Below, piece by piece: positions 8,973 through 16,377 of a stretch of DNA of 64,000 bases (the stretch's first letter is position 1; each line of letters opens with the position of its first letter). Origin of the DNA: Mesoflavibacter zeaxanthinifaciens DSM 18436. GTDB lineage: Bacteria > Bacteroidota > Bacteroidia > Flavobacteriales > Flavobacteriaceae. The stretch lies in contig NZ_AULQ01000001.1 in assembly GCF_000422365.1 (NCBI RefSeq), positions 248,001 through 312,000 on the forward strand, read 5' to 3'. Under the pieces are notes generated by a model. The model was not told where the DNA came from and ran no database searches. It saw only the letters and a list, made by a program, of their open reading frames with translations. A program made the translations under genes and the position numbers.

Positions 8973-10055
8973 ATGACAACCTTACACAAATTATTAGTCG
9001 CTTTAGCCATTAGCATGGTCATCCTTTTTACATCATGTTCAACAGATGATGAGAACAACACAGCTTCTATTAATTACACAACTGCTGAAAATTTATTAAC
9101 CGATATCAACTTTCAAGGCTATGCTATTATCACAAAAAATGGAAACGATTTGGTGCGCCAAGGTTTTGGCTTAGCCAATGAAAACACAGAACTTCCTCAG
9201 GATTACGAATTAGCTTACCGCATTGGTTCGGTATCTAAAACATTAACTGCAGCTGCAATTATTCAGCTAAAACGCGATGGTTATATTTCTAATTACAACC
9301 AAACGTTAAACGAATTTGATCCAGAGTTTCCAAATGGAAATCAAATTAGTATCGCACGACTTTTATCGCACCAATCAGGTATTCCAGATTACCAATTTGT
9401 GGTTGAAGATGCTGCAGCACAAGGAAGCTTTTTTGATGAAGAAGACATCTATGAAGTGATTATGGAACTAATTACAGAAAACGGACTCAACTTTACACCA
9501 GGCGCAGGGAAACAATACAGTAACTCTAACTACCTTATTGCTGCGTTGTTGGTTGAAGAACTTACAGATATGTCGTATCACGAGTACATTCAGCAAAATA
9601 TTTTTAATCCTTTGCAAATGACAAACACTTACAGAGGAACAGATCATATTAACCCAAATACACATGCTGAAGGTTACAAGAATGGTAACACAAATAGCAC
9701 TTACCCTATGGCTATTGCTTTTGGTGCAGGAGATTTTAGTAGCACACCAAAAGACATGGAAACTTGGACAAATGCGGTAAAGACGAACTGGTTTTCGGCT
9801 ACGGAAAAAGGCGACATATTCGCTCAAGATGTACCAAGTGGTTATGTTGACTTTGGTTTAGGTTGGTTTACAACACAAGAAGGCAATATAACTCTTTATT
9901 GGCATGGTGGCGATATCAATGGTTACTGGAGTATGATTGGCTTTATACCAGAATACGATGCTACAATTGTATTATTGAGCAATAAGCAAGATGATACTGG
10001 CACACAACGTAATACTATTATTGAACAACTATTAACAAACGAGTTTAACCAATAA
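8973..10055 (+). CDS. Serine hydrolase, beta-lactamase class C fold, lipoprotein
   Basis: A 360-residue lipoprotein (lipobox F-T-S-C22) of the serine beta-lactamase/DD-peptidase-like family. The catalytic motifs are S86-V-S-K89, Y182-S-N184 and H-G-G at about 308-310, all in the normal order and spacing, so it should be an active acyl-serine hydrolase at the envelope. The family includes D-alanyl-D-alanine carboxypeptidases, esterases and D-aminopeptidases; true beta-lactamase activity cannot be inferred. It begins a unit with the SDR (9 nt on) and acetyltransferase. Confidence 0.88.
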   Translation: MTTLHKLLVALAISMVILFTSCSTDDENNTASINYTTAENLLTDINFQGYAIITKNGNDLVRQGFGLANENTELPQDYELAYRIGSVSKTLTAAAIIQLKRDGYISNYNQTLNEFDPEFPNGNQISIARLLSHQSGIPDYQFVVEDAAAQGSFFDEEDIYEVIMELITENGLNFTPGAGKQYSNSNYLIAALLVEELTDMSYHEYIQQNIFNPLQMTNTYRGTDHINPNTHAEGYKNGNTNSTYPMAIAFGAGDFSSTPKDMETWTNAVKTNWFSATEKGDIFAQDVPSGYVDFGLGWFTTQEGNITLYWHGGDINGYWSMIGFIPEYDATIVLLSNKQDDTGTQRNTIIEQLLTNEFNQ

Positions 10056-10064
10056 AATACAGCC

Positions 10065-10931
10065 ATGCAACATACCAACGTTTTATTGGCAGGTGCTACT
10101 GGTTATCTTGGTACACATTTATTAAAGGTTTTAATAGAAAAACAAAACCAGGTGGTTGCTATTGTCCGTAAGTCAAATCAGATTGATAATCCTAATGAAA
10201 ACTATCTGGAAATTAAGCACGCTGAAGTCACCAAACCCGAAACTTTACGAGACATTTGTAAGGGCATAGATACGGTTATTTCTACCGTTGGTATTACGAG
10301 GCAAAAGGATGGTTTAACTTATATGGATGTCGATTATCAAGCAAATATAAATTTACTTGAAGAAGCTAAAAAGTCTAGTGTAAGCCACTTTGTTTATGTG
10401 TCTGCTATTAATGGCGATAAACATCGACATTTGAAAATTTTTGAAGCCAAAGAAAAGTTTGTTGATGCTTTAAAAACATCAGGATTGAACTATACCATTG
10501 TTAGACCTAACGGATTTTTTTCTGATATGAAAGGTTTTCTGCAAATGGCAAAATCAGGTCGTGTGTATTTATTTGGATCAGGAAATCAAAGATTCAACCC
10601 AATTCATGGTGAAGATCTAGCAAAAGCTATTGTCGATAACTTAGAAGATTACAACAACGAATTAACCGTTGGAGGTCCTGATATATTAAGCTTAAATGAT
10701 ATTAGTAAACTCGCACTGACTTCATTAAACAAGTCAATAAAAATAACGCATTTACCAGATTGCTTAAGACGATTCACCATTTGGACTTTAAGAACATTTA
10801 CCAGCGTTAAAACCTATGGTCCTATTGAATTTTTCTTAACCTTAATGGCTGAGGATAATATTGCACCTACCTATGGTAATTATCATTTAAAAGACTATTT
10901 TAGAGAAGAAGCTAATACACTAGAGATATGA
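10065..10931 (+). CDS. NAD(P)-binding atypical SDR (NmrA-like)
   Basis: A 288-residue atypical short-chain dehydrogenase with the N-terminal cofactor motif G10-A-T-G-Y-L-G16 and the conserved Y-V-S-A-I-N-G segment, followed by V-R-P-N-G-F. It lacks a clear Y-x-x-x-K catalytic pair, as is usual for the NmrA/SDR_a5 type, whose members are sensors, reductases or ubiquinone-biosynthesis helpers. It lies 9 nt after the serine hydrolase and overlaps the next gene by 4 nt (ATGA), so the three genes are translated from one message. Confidence 0.85.
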   Translation: MQHTNVLLAGATGYLGTHLLKVLIEKQNQVVAIVRKSNQIDNPNENYLEIKHAEVTKPETLRDICKGIDTVISTVGITRQKDGLTYMDVDYQANINLLEEAKKSSVSHFVYVSAINGDKHRHLKIFEAKEKFVDALKTSGLNYTIVRPNGFFSDMKGFLQMAKSGRVYLFGSGNQRFNPIHGEDLAKAIVDNLEDYNNELTVGGPDILSLNDISKLALTSLNKSIKITHLPDCLRRFTIWTLRTFTSVKTYGPIEFFLTLMAEDNIAPTYGNYHLKDYFREEANTLEI

Positions 10932-11545
10932 ATATTCCGGATCCAAATACCGTTTTTCCTTTAGCAAATTACGATAAGTTATGTTTTTTAAAAAACTACA
11001 TCAACAATCCTAATATTGAGGTTGGTGATTACACCTATTACGACGATTTTGAAGATGTTTCTAACTTTGAAAAAAACGTCAAATATCATTTCGATTTTAT
11101 AGGCGATAAACTCTTCATTGGTAAGTTTTGCATGATTGCTTCTAGTGCAACTTTTATTATGAATGGAGGCAATCACTTAACTGAAGCCACATCAGCCTAT
11201 CCGTTTGCCATATTTGGAGGTGCATGGAAACATGCTATGGATGGTAAAAGTTATCAAACCAAAGGTGATACCATCGTTGGTAATGACGTGTGGATTGGTC
11301 ACAATGCTACCATAATGCATGGTGTAACCATTGGTGATGGTGCAATAATAGCAACAAAAGCAGTGGTTACAAAAAACGTAGAACCCTATACTATTGTTGG
11401 CGGAAATCCTGCTAAACCTATTAAAAAACGTTTTTCAGATGACATTATTTCTAAATTATTAGAACTTAAATGGTGGGATTGGGATATCGAGAAAATCACT
11501 AAACATGTAGATAAACTCACGTCGCATCCTGAAACGTTGTTTTAA
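10928..11545 (+). CDS. Vat/CatB-type xenobiotic O-acetyltransferase
   Basis: A 205-residue left-handed beta-helix acetyltransferase. The segment M-N-G-G-N-H83-L followed by Y-P-F and F-G-G-A-W is the hallmark of the streptogramin A acetyltransferase (Vat) branch, H83 being the catalytic histidine. K-G-D-T-I-V-G-N-D-V-W-I-G, the hexapeptide coils, G-G-N-P-A and L-K-W-W-D-W near the C-terminus also match Vat enzymes. It would use acetyl-CoA on a hydroxyl of an antibiotic or similar compound. Base composition is like its neighbours, which argues for a resident rather than recently acquired gene. The in vivo substrate is unknown. Confidence 0.88.
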   Translation: MNIPDPNTVFPLANYDKLCFLKNYINNPNIEVGDYTYYDDFEDVSNFEKNVKYHFDFIGDKLFIGKFCMIASSATFIMNGGNHLTEATSAYPFAIFGGAWKHAMDGKSYQTKGDTIVGNDVWIGHNATIMHGVTIGDGAIIATKAVVTKNVEPYTIVGGNPAKPIKKRFSDDIISKLLELKWWDWDIEKITKHVDKLTSHPETLF

Positions 11546-11566
11546 AATAAACTTTAAAAATTAATT

Positions 11567-11602
11567 AAAGGTTTAGCTCTAATTGTGTTAAGCCTTTTTT
11601 TT
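11567..11602 (+). terminator. Rho-independent terminator after the acetyltransferase
   Basis: A 9-bp stem including one G-T pair (AAAGGTTTA with TAAGCCTTT) and an 8-T run, 22 nt after the stop codon, closing the hydrolase-SDR-acetyltransferase unit. Confidence 0.7.
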
Positions 11603-11653
11603 ATTCAAATACTTCAAATTGAATAATAAGTACTGAATTTCAAAAAGGTTTGA

Positions 11654-11729
11654 AATCATAATTCAGGACGATTAACATTCACTTCTGTCTCATCTTTGTC
11701 ACATCAAATAATCAATCAAAAAACGAACA
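11654..11729 (+). promoter_or_regulatory. Promoter/operator region, copy 2 of a pair
   Basis: The counterpart of 8895..8969: ACGATT at 11668..11673, 29 nt, then ATCAAATAATCAAT at 11703..11716 and CGAACA at 11724..11729, with CATCTTTG at 11691..11698 as the probable -7 box. It precedes the outer-membrane protein and second serine hydrolase. Confidence 0.65.
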
Positions 11730-11747
11730 ATTTAAATATCAATCACA

Positions 11748-12392
11748 ATGAAAAAATTAATAATTATTAGCTTAATACTATTCTCAATTCACGGTTTTGC
11801 TCAACAGATTTCAAAACAAGAAAAACACAATGACTCAGATTTAAAATACAGAGTTAGTTTTCCGGCAATTATTTTAGGAAATATTGGAAAAGGTGGTGAA
11901 AGAACCAACACGCAACACATTGAATTACACGTTAAACGTGAGCTTGACGCCAAAAACATCGTTGGTATAAAATTTGCCACTTGGCGCTTGTTTCAACCTA
12001 TGGGCATTCAATGGTGGGACGGACTTACAGATAAAATAGATTCGGAAACCGAATTTTATCCTGGTTATTTACGAGAAACAGGTATTGGTATCTCTTATCA
12101 ACGTATGCTTTGGAAAGGGTTATTTGCTTCGGTTGAAGTGTTGCCATTATACAAAACCTATTTAGATCTTGATGACAAGAAAATAGCTAACGGTTTTAAA
12201 CTTTACAATTCGTATCATTTTGGTTATCATTTTGCTTTTGGTAAAAAGAAACAGTTTTTTATAGAGCCACAATTTCATTGTAATGTTTGGCATTTTGACA
12301 CCAATACGCCAGATTCATTTAAGCAACTCGACAACAAATGGGATTCTTATTTCTTATTTGAACCCAACCTTTATATTGGTATAAAATTTTAA
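11748..12392 (+). CDS. Small outer-membrane beta-barrel protein, unknown
   Basis: A 214-residue exported protein with a signal peptide (residues 1-18, ending His-Gly-Phe-Ala before Gln-Gln). Alternating aromatic and polar residues through about 30-214 and a terminal strand ending G-I-K-F, with Phe as last residue, indicate a small outer-membrane beta barrel. I do not recognise a specific family. It is 35 nt upstream of the second serine hydrolase and shares its probable promoter. Confidence 0.65.
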   Translation: MKKLIIISLILFSIHGFAQQISKQEKHNDSDLKYRVSFPAIILGNIGKGGERTNTQHIELHVKRELDAKNIVGIKFATWRLFQPMGIQWWDGLTDKIDSETEFYPGYLRETGIGISYQRMLWKGLFASVEVLPLYKTYLDLDDKKIANGFKLYNSYHFGYHFAFGKKKQFFIEPQFHCNVWHFDTNTPDSFKQLDNKWDSYFLFEPNLYIGIKF

Positions 12393-12427
12393 CTTACAAA
12401 ACCATTATTCAACAAATTATTAATATT

Positions 12428-13552
12428 ATGAAACATCTATTTCTAGCTTTAATGTTTTTAGTTGGATTGTCAGCTATTGCTCAGAAAACAACAGAATCTA
12501 TAATTAAACAATGCTTTAAAACCGAATTAGAAAAGGAAAATATTAAAAGTGGAATACTACACGTATATTCTGAATCCCTTGGTATCGATATTCAGTTAGC
12601 AGAAAGTAAAGAAGATTCTATTTCAATAAATCACCCATTTTACACAGCTAGCATTACCAAGATGTTTACCGCAACAGCAATTGGTATTTTAAAGGATCAG
12701 AACAAATTAAATTTTGAAGATAAGATTGCTGGATATTTACCAGATTCATTGATTACTAATCTTCATGTTTTAGGAGGTAAAAACTATTCTGAAGAATTAA
12801 CCATAGCAAATCTATTACAACATACCTCTGGTTTACCTGATTATTTCACCGATGAAACAAATGACGGAAGTCCGAATATCATCAATCAACTATTAATGAA
12901 ACCCAATAAATTGTGGTCTACTGGAGAACTGATACAATTTTCTAAAGAAAAAATGACACCTCATTTTGTTCCTAGTAAAGGTTATCATTACACAGATACT
13001 GAATATGTGCTTTTAGCTTTGATAATTGAAAATGTAAGTGGTTTATCGTTAGATGAGTTTTTTAAGCAACATATTTTTCAACCTTTAAAGATGCATAGTT
13101 CATATGTTAACTTAAAATCGTCTTCTATAAAAAACAAACTTCCAAACGTTAAGTTTTATGCGAGTCAATATGAATTATCGTCTCTTAAAAGCTTAAGTGC
13201 CGATTGGGGCGGAGGCGGCTTAGTCTCAACCACTCACGATTTAATAGCATTTTTAAAAGCCTTTAATACCGATAAAATTGTAAAGAAAGACACACGTTTA
13301 GCCATGCAAAATTGGGTAACTGAAACAAAAGGAATGGAATACGGTTTTGGGATAAGACAAGTGTCTATTGATGAATTAACTAACACAGAATCTGACTTGC
13401 AGCTTATTGGTCATTCTGGATCTACAGCGTCGTTTTTATGGTATTGTCCGCAATTAGATACTTATATTTCGGGGACTTTTAATCAATTAGAAGTTTCGAA
13501 AAGCGCTTTAATACTAGTATATAAAATATTAACAATGATAGAAAAACAATAG
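12428..13552 (+). CDS. Serine hydrolase, beta-lactamase class C fold, secreted
   Basis: A 374-residue exported protein with a signal peptide ending at Ser-Ala-Ile-Ala before Gln19. Motifs are S75-I-T-K78, a Y-T-D variant of the usual Y-x-N motif in G-Y-H-Y-T-D-T-E-Y, and H-S-G in L-I-G-H-S-G. The family includes peptidases, esterases and beta-lactamases. It is only distantly similar to the lipoprotein hydrolase at 8973..10055, so the two are not a recent duplication. It ends the block that begins with the AraC-type regulator. Confidence 0.85.
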   Translation: MKHLFLALMFLVGLSAIAQKTTESIIKQCFKTELEKENIKSGILHVYSESLGIDIQLAESKEDSISINHPFYTASITKMFTATAIGILKDQNKLNFEDKIAGYLPDSLITNLHVLGGKNYSEELTIANLLQHTSGLPDYFTDETNDGSPNIINQLLMKPNKLWSTGELIQFSKEKMTPHFVPSKGYHYTDTEYVLLALIIENVSGLSLDEFFKQHIFQPLKMHSSYVNLKSSSIKNKLPNVKFYASQYELSSLKSLSADWGGGGLVSTTHDLIAFLKAFNTDKIVKKDTRLAMQNWVTETKGMEYGFGIRQVSIDELTNTESDLQLIGHSGSTASFLWYCPQLDTYISGTFNQLEVSKSALILVYKILTMIEKQ

Positions 13553-13610
13553 GCTTATTCTTTTTTAGCTAGAATACATAAATTTACACCCATATTTATA
13601 CCTAAAAGTA

Positions 13611-13645
13611 AAAACCCTTGCAAAACAATGTTTTACAAGGGTTTT
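13611..13645 (-). terminator. Terminator of the tRNA-Ser transcript
   Basis: A 10-bp stem AAAACCCTTG/CAAGGGTTTT with further A-T pairing inside, directly after the 3' end of tRNA-Ser. It is nearly symmetric and can also stop the convergent hydrolase transcript. Confidence 0.7.
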
Positions 13646-13647
13646 AG

Positions 13648-13732
13648 CGGAGAAAGAGGGATTCGAACCCCCGGAGGTGTGACCCTCAACAGTTTTCAAG
13701 ACTGCCGCATTCGACCACTCTGCCATTTCTCC
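13648..13732 (-). tRNA. tRNA-Ser (anticodon TGA)
   Basis: An 85-nt class II tRNA. The acceptor stem GGAGAAA pairs with TTTCTCC, the discriminator is G, the D-loop has GGTCGAATGCGGC, the anticodon loop is CTTGAAA with anticodon TGA, a long variable arm follows (serine type), and the T-loop is GGTTCGAATCC. The terminal CCA is not encoded. This gene, its promoter and its terminator fill most of the only gap longer than 300 bases (13553..13923); nothing else is evident in that gap. Confidence 0.95.
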
Positions 13733-13767
13733 AGTGTGTCTCATTGGGTATTTCCCAAATGCGAGTG

Positions 13768-13798
13768 CAAATATAGATAGCTTTTTGATTTATTTCAA
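13768..13798 (-). promoter_or_regulatory. Promoter of tRNA-Ser
   Basis: On the minus strand TTG (13796..13798), 20 nt, then TATATTTG (13768..13775): a full match to the Bacteroidota consensus. The leader between it and the tRNA contains a small inverted repeat (TTGGG/CCCAA at 13743..13757). Confidence 0.7.
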
Positions 13799-13923
13799 AT
13801 AAAAATGAACTTTTTTTATAAAAAAAATATTTTCAGATTCTGCTAGAGTTTAAGTATGTTAAATTTATCTTTTTAGGACTCTATATATCAGTAAGCTATA
13901 TTATTTTTGCTCAAAAAATTAAG

Positions 13924-14553
13924 ATGGATATTACACAAGATTTAAAATGGAGATATGCTACAAAAAAATTTGATAATAATAAAAAAGTATCTAAAGATGA
14001 TATCGATAAAATTTTAGAAGCTTTTAACCTTACAGCTTCTTCTTACGGTTTACAACCAATAAAACTTGTTGTTTTGCAAGATGAATTAAAACAAGAAGAG
14101 TTAGTAAAATTTTCAATGATGCAACAACAAGTAAAGGATGCATCACATGTTTTAGTTTTTTGTATAGACTCTGAAGTTAATGAAGATAAAATTTCAGACT
14201 ATTTTAATTTAGTAAAGCAAACTAGAAATACTCCAGACGATATTTTAAATCCTTTTAAAAAGTTTTTGATTGAAGATTTCAAACTAAAAACTCAAGAAGA
14301 AATTGAAGCATGGGCAAAAAACCAAGCATATTTAGCTATGGGAAACTTATTGACTGTTTGTGCTATGTTAAAAATAGATTCATGCCCAATGGAAGGTTTT
14401 AACCCAGATAAATTTGATGAAATTTTAGGTTTAAATAAACTAAATTTAAAAAGTGTATTGGTTATGCCCATAGGTTATCGTTCTGAAGACGATTTTATGG
14501 CTAGCCTAAAAAAAGTAAGAAAGCCTATAGAAGATATGATCATCTTTAAATAA
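13924..14553 (+). CDS. NAD(P)H-dependent nitroreductase-family oxidoreductase
   Basis: A 209-residue FMN-dependent oxidoreductase of the nitroreductase superfamily (NfsB-like). The N-terminus W-R-Y-A-T-K-K-F-D and the S-S-Y-G-L-Q-P segment are the FMN phosphate and ring contacts, and C-P-M-E-G-F-N-P plus G-Y-R-S near the C-terminus fit the dimeric NfsB type. It would reduce nitroaromatics or quinones with NAD(P)H; the natural substrate is unknown. A TATTTTTG element at 13902..13909 lies only 14 nt upstream, so the leader would be very short. Confidence 0.9.
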   Translation: MDITQDLKWRYATKKFDNNKKVSKDDIDKILEAFNLTASSYGLQPIKLVVLQDELKQEELVKFSMMQQQVKDASHVLVFCIDSEVNEDKISDYFNLVKQTRNTPDDILNPFKKFLIEDFKLKTQEEIEAWAKNQAYLAMGNLLTVCAMLKIDSCPMEGFNPDKFDEILGLNKLNLKSVLVMPIGYRSEDDFMASLKKVRKPIEDMIIFK

Positions 14554-14574
14554 TGTAATATCTTGGCTTAATTG

Positions 14575-14603
14575 TTGTTATTTAGATATAAATAATACAT
14601 TTG
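14575..14603 (+). promoter_or_regulatory. Promoter of the exported thioredoxin gene
   Basis: TTG at 14575..14577, 18 nt, TACATTTG at 14596..14603; a second TTG lies 3 nt further upstream. It fits the Bacteroidota -33/-7 consensus, and the start codon follows at 14623. Confidence 0.65.
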
Positions 14604-14622
14604 TATATATAATTTTTAAGTA

Positions 14623-15084
14623 ATGAAACATTTAATTTTCATATTTAGTTTATTTTTTTCTTCACTTTTATTTTCTCAAGAGGAAGATCATTCAAGTTTA
14701 AATTGGTTAACAGACTTGAACAAAGCAAAAGTAGAAGCAACATCTTCTAAAAAACCTATTTTAGTGTTATTTACAGGAAGTGATTGGTGTGCACCATGCA
14801 AAATGTTAAAAGAAGATTTTTTTGATTCTGATGAATTTGAAACTAAATCTAAGCAATTTGTTTTATTAATGATTGATATACCAAGACGTACAGATATAAT
14901 TACAGAAGAACAAAGAAAAAAGAATTTTGAAGTTGTAAGAAAATACAATAAAGAAGGTAGTTACCCTAACCTTGTTGCTTTAGATGATAATTTGAAAGTA
15001 ATAGGAGAGCTGTCAGGCTATACTTTTTTAAGAGAAACAGATAGACATTTTGCGTTTTTAGATTCAATATTAGAAAATTATTAA
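14623..15084 (+). CDS. Exported thioredoxin-family protein
   Basis: A 153-residue protein with a signal peptide (about 1-18, Leu-Phe-Ser before Gln) and a thioredoxin fold with active site W55-C-A-P-C59 after F-T-G-S-D. It should work in the periplasm as a thiol-disulfide oxidoreductase. The sequence after the active site (K-M-L-K-E-D-F-F) and the short length fit the DUF255/thioredoxin_7-like group rather than cytosolic thioredoxin. It has its own promoter and terminator and is therefore monocistronic. Confidence 0.88.
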   Translation: MKHLIFIFSLFFSSLLFSQEEDHSSLNWLTDLNKAKVEATSSKKPILVLFTGSDWCAPCKMLKEDFFDSDEFETKSKQFVLLMIDIPRRTDIITEEQRKKNFEVVRKYNKEGSYPNLVALDDNLKVIGELSGYTFLRETDRHFAFLDSILENY

Positions 15085-15101
15085 ATATTAATAACCAATA
15101 G

Positions 15102-15140
15102 AAAAAAGCGTTGTGACTTTATGTTGTGACGCTTTTTTTT
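15102..15140 (+). terminator. Rho-independent terminator
   Basis: A 10-bp stem AAAAAAGCGT/ACGCTTTTTT (15102..15111 with 15129..15138) and a T-run, 17 nt after the thioredoxin stop codon. Confidence 0.8.
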
Positions 15141-15155
15141 TCTTCTTATTAATAG

Positions 15156-15163
15156 TAAATTTG
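15156..15163 (+). promoter_or_regulatory. Putative -7 promoter element
   Basis: TAAATTTG, matching TAnnTTTG, 20 nt before the aminotransferase start at 15184. The -33 position would fall inside the preceding terminator and shows no TTG. Confidence 0.4.
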
Positions 15164-15183
15164 AAATTAATAAAATAAAAATT

Positions 15184-16377
15184 ATGCCAGGATTTGAAAG
15201 CTTTGGTGAAGCAGAGCGAAAAGAAGTACAAGATGTATTAGATAGCGGTATATTAATGCGTTACGGATTTGATGCTATGCGAAACGGACATTATAAAGCT
15301 AAATCTTTAGAAGAAGAATTACAATCTACTTTACAAGTAAAGCACGCACAATTAGTTACAAACGGAACAGCTGCAGTCTCTGCGTCTTTAGCAATAGCAG
15401 GAGTAGGAGCAGGAGATGAGGTTATTGTACCTTGTTTTACATTTGTGGCGTCTTTTGAAGCTATTATGATGCTAGGAGCTATACCTGTTTTAGTAGATAT
15501 AGATGACACATTAACTTTAAGTCCTGAAGCAGTAAAAAAAGCAATCACACCAAAAACTAAAGCTATAATGCCTGTACATATGTGTGGTAGTATGGCAGAT
15601 TTAGATGCTTTAAAAGAAATTTGTGATGACAATAATTTAATTCTTGCAGAAGATGCATGTCAAGCTGTTGGAGGTACTTATAAAGGAAAATATTTAGGAA
15701 CTTACGGTGATGTAGGTTCTTTATCCTTCGATTTTGTAAAAACTATAACTTGCGGTGAAGGTGGAGCAGTGCTAACAAATAATCCAGAATTTGCCAAACA
15801 TGCAGATCAGTTTAGTGATCATGGTCATGACCATGTTGGTAATGATAGAGGAGCAGAATCTCATCCAGTTTTAGGTTATAACTTTAGGATTTCAGAACTT
15901 AATGCTGCAGTTGGATTAGCTCAAGTAAGACGTTTGAAAGACTTTATAGCTATTCAAAAGAAAAATTACACAACTCTAAGAGAAGCGCTATCCGAAATTG
16001 AAGAAGTTACTTTTAGAACTGTTCCCGAAGGAGGAGAAGAAAGCTATGCTTTTTTAAATTTCTTTTTACCTAATTTGGATACAGCAAGGAAAGTTATCGC
16101 TTCATTTAAAGAGAAAGGTGTAGATGCTTGTTTTCATTATTACGATAATAATTGGCATTATGTACGTAAATGGGAACATTTAAAAGATATAAAAACACTA
16201 TATCCTGTATCTAAAGAGGTAAAAGAAGGTTTGTCTTATCTAAAGGATAAAACATTTGATCAATCAGACCTCTTTATTGGTAGAAATATCTCATGCTTAA
16301 TCAAATTATCTTGGACTGAAGCAGAAGTGAAAGAAAGAGCTAAATTAATGGTTCAAGCTATAAAAGAATCTCTTTAA
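15184..16377 (+). CDS. DegT/DnrJ/EryC1/StrS-family PLP aminotransferase
   Basis: A 397-residue sugar-aminotransferase-type PLP enzyme. N60-G-T-A-A binds the cofactor phosphate, D157-A-C-Q is the ring-stacking Asp motif (Cys in place of the usual Ala), and K186 in F-V-K-T-I-T-C-G-E-G-G forms the Schiff base. The family normally makes amino sugars from keto-sugar nucleotides or 3-amino-5-hydroxybenzoate. No nucleotide-sugar dehydratase or glycosyltransferase is nearby, so the substrate is open. Its stop overlaps the convergent ribB stop by 4 nt. Confidence 0.88.
   Translation: MPGFESFGEAERKEVQDVLDSGILMRYGFDAMRNGHYKAKSLEEELQSTLQVKHAQLVTNGTAAVSASLAIAGVGAGDEVIVPCFTFVASFEAIMMLGAIPVLVDIDDTLTLSPEAVKKAITPKTKAIMPVHMCGSMADLDALKEICDDNNLILAEDACQAVGGTYKGKYLGTYGDVGSLSFDFVKTITCGEGGAVLTNNPEFAKHADQFSDHGHDHVGNDRGAESHPVLGYNFRISELNAAVGLAQVRRLKDFIAIQKKNYTTLREALSEIEEVTFRTVPEGGEESYAFLNFFLPNLDTARKVIASFKEKGVDACFHYYDNNWHYVRKWEHLKDIKTLYPVSKEVKEGLSYLKDKTFDQSDLFIGRNISCLIKLSWTEAEVKERAKLMVQAIKESL

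Noticed and set aside
8973-13552. A beta-lactamase resistance island
   Set aside because: Both hydrolases have only general class C-fold motifs shared with peptidases and esterases; no mobile element or resistance-cassette context is present.
13553-13923. Possible extra small gene in the longest gap
   Set aside because: The gap is accounted for by tRNA-Ser, its promoter and terminator; the remaining sequence is AT-rich with no open frame that has a plausible start.
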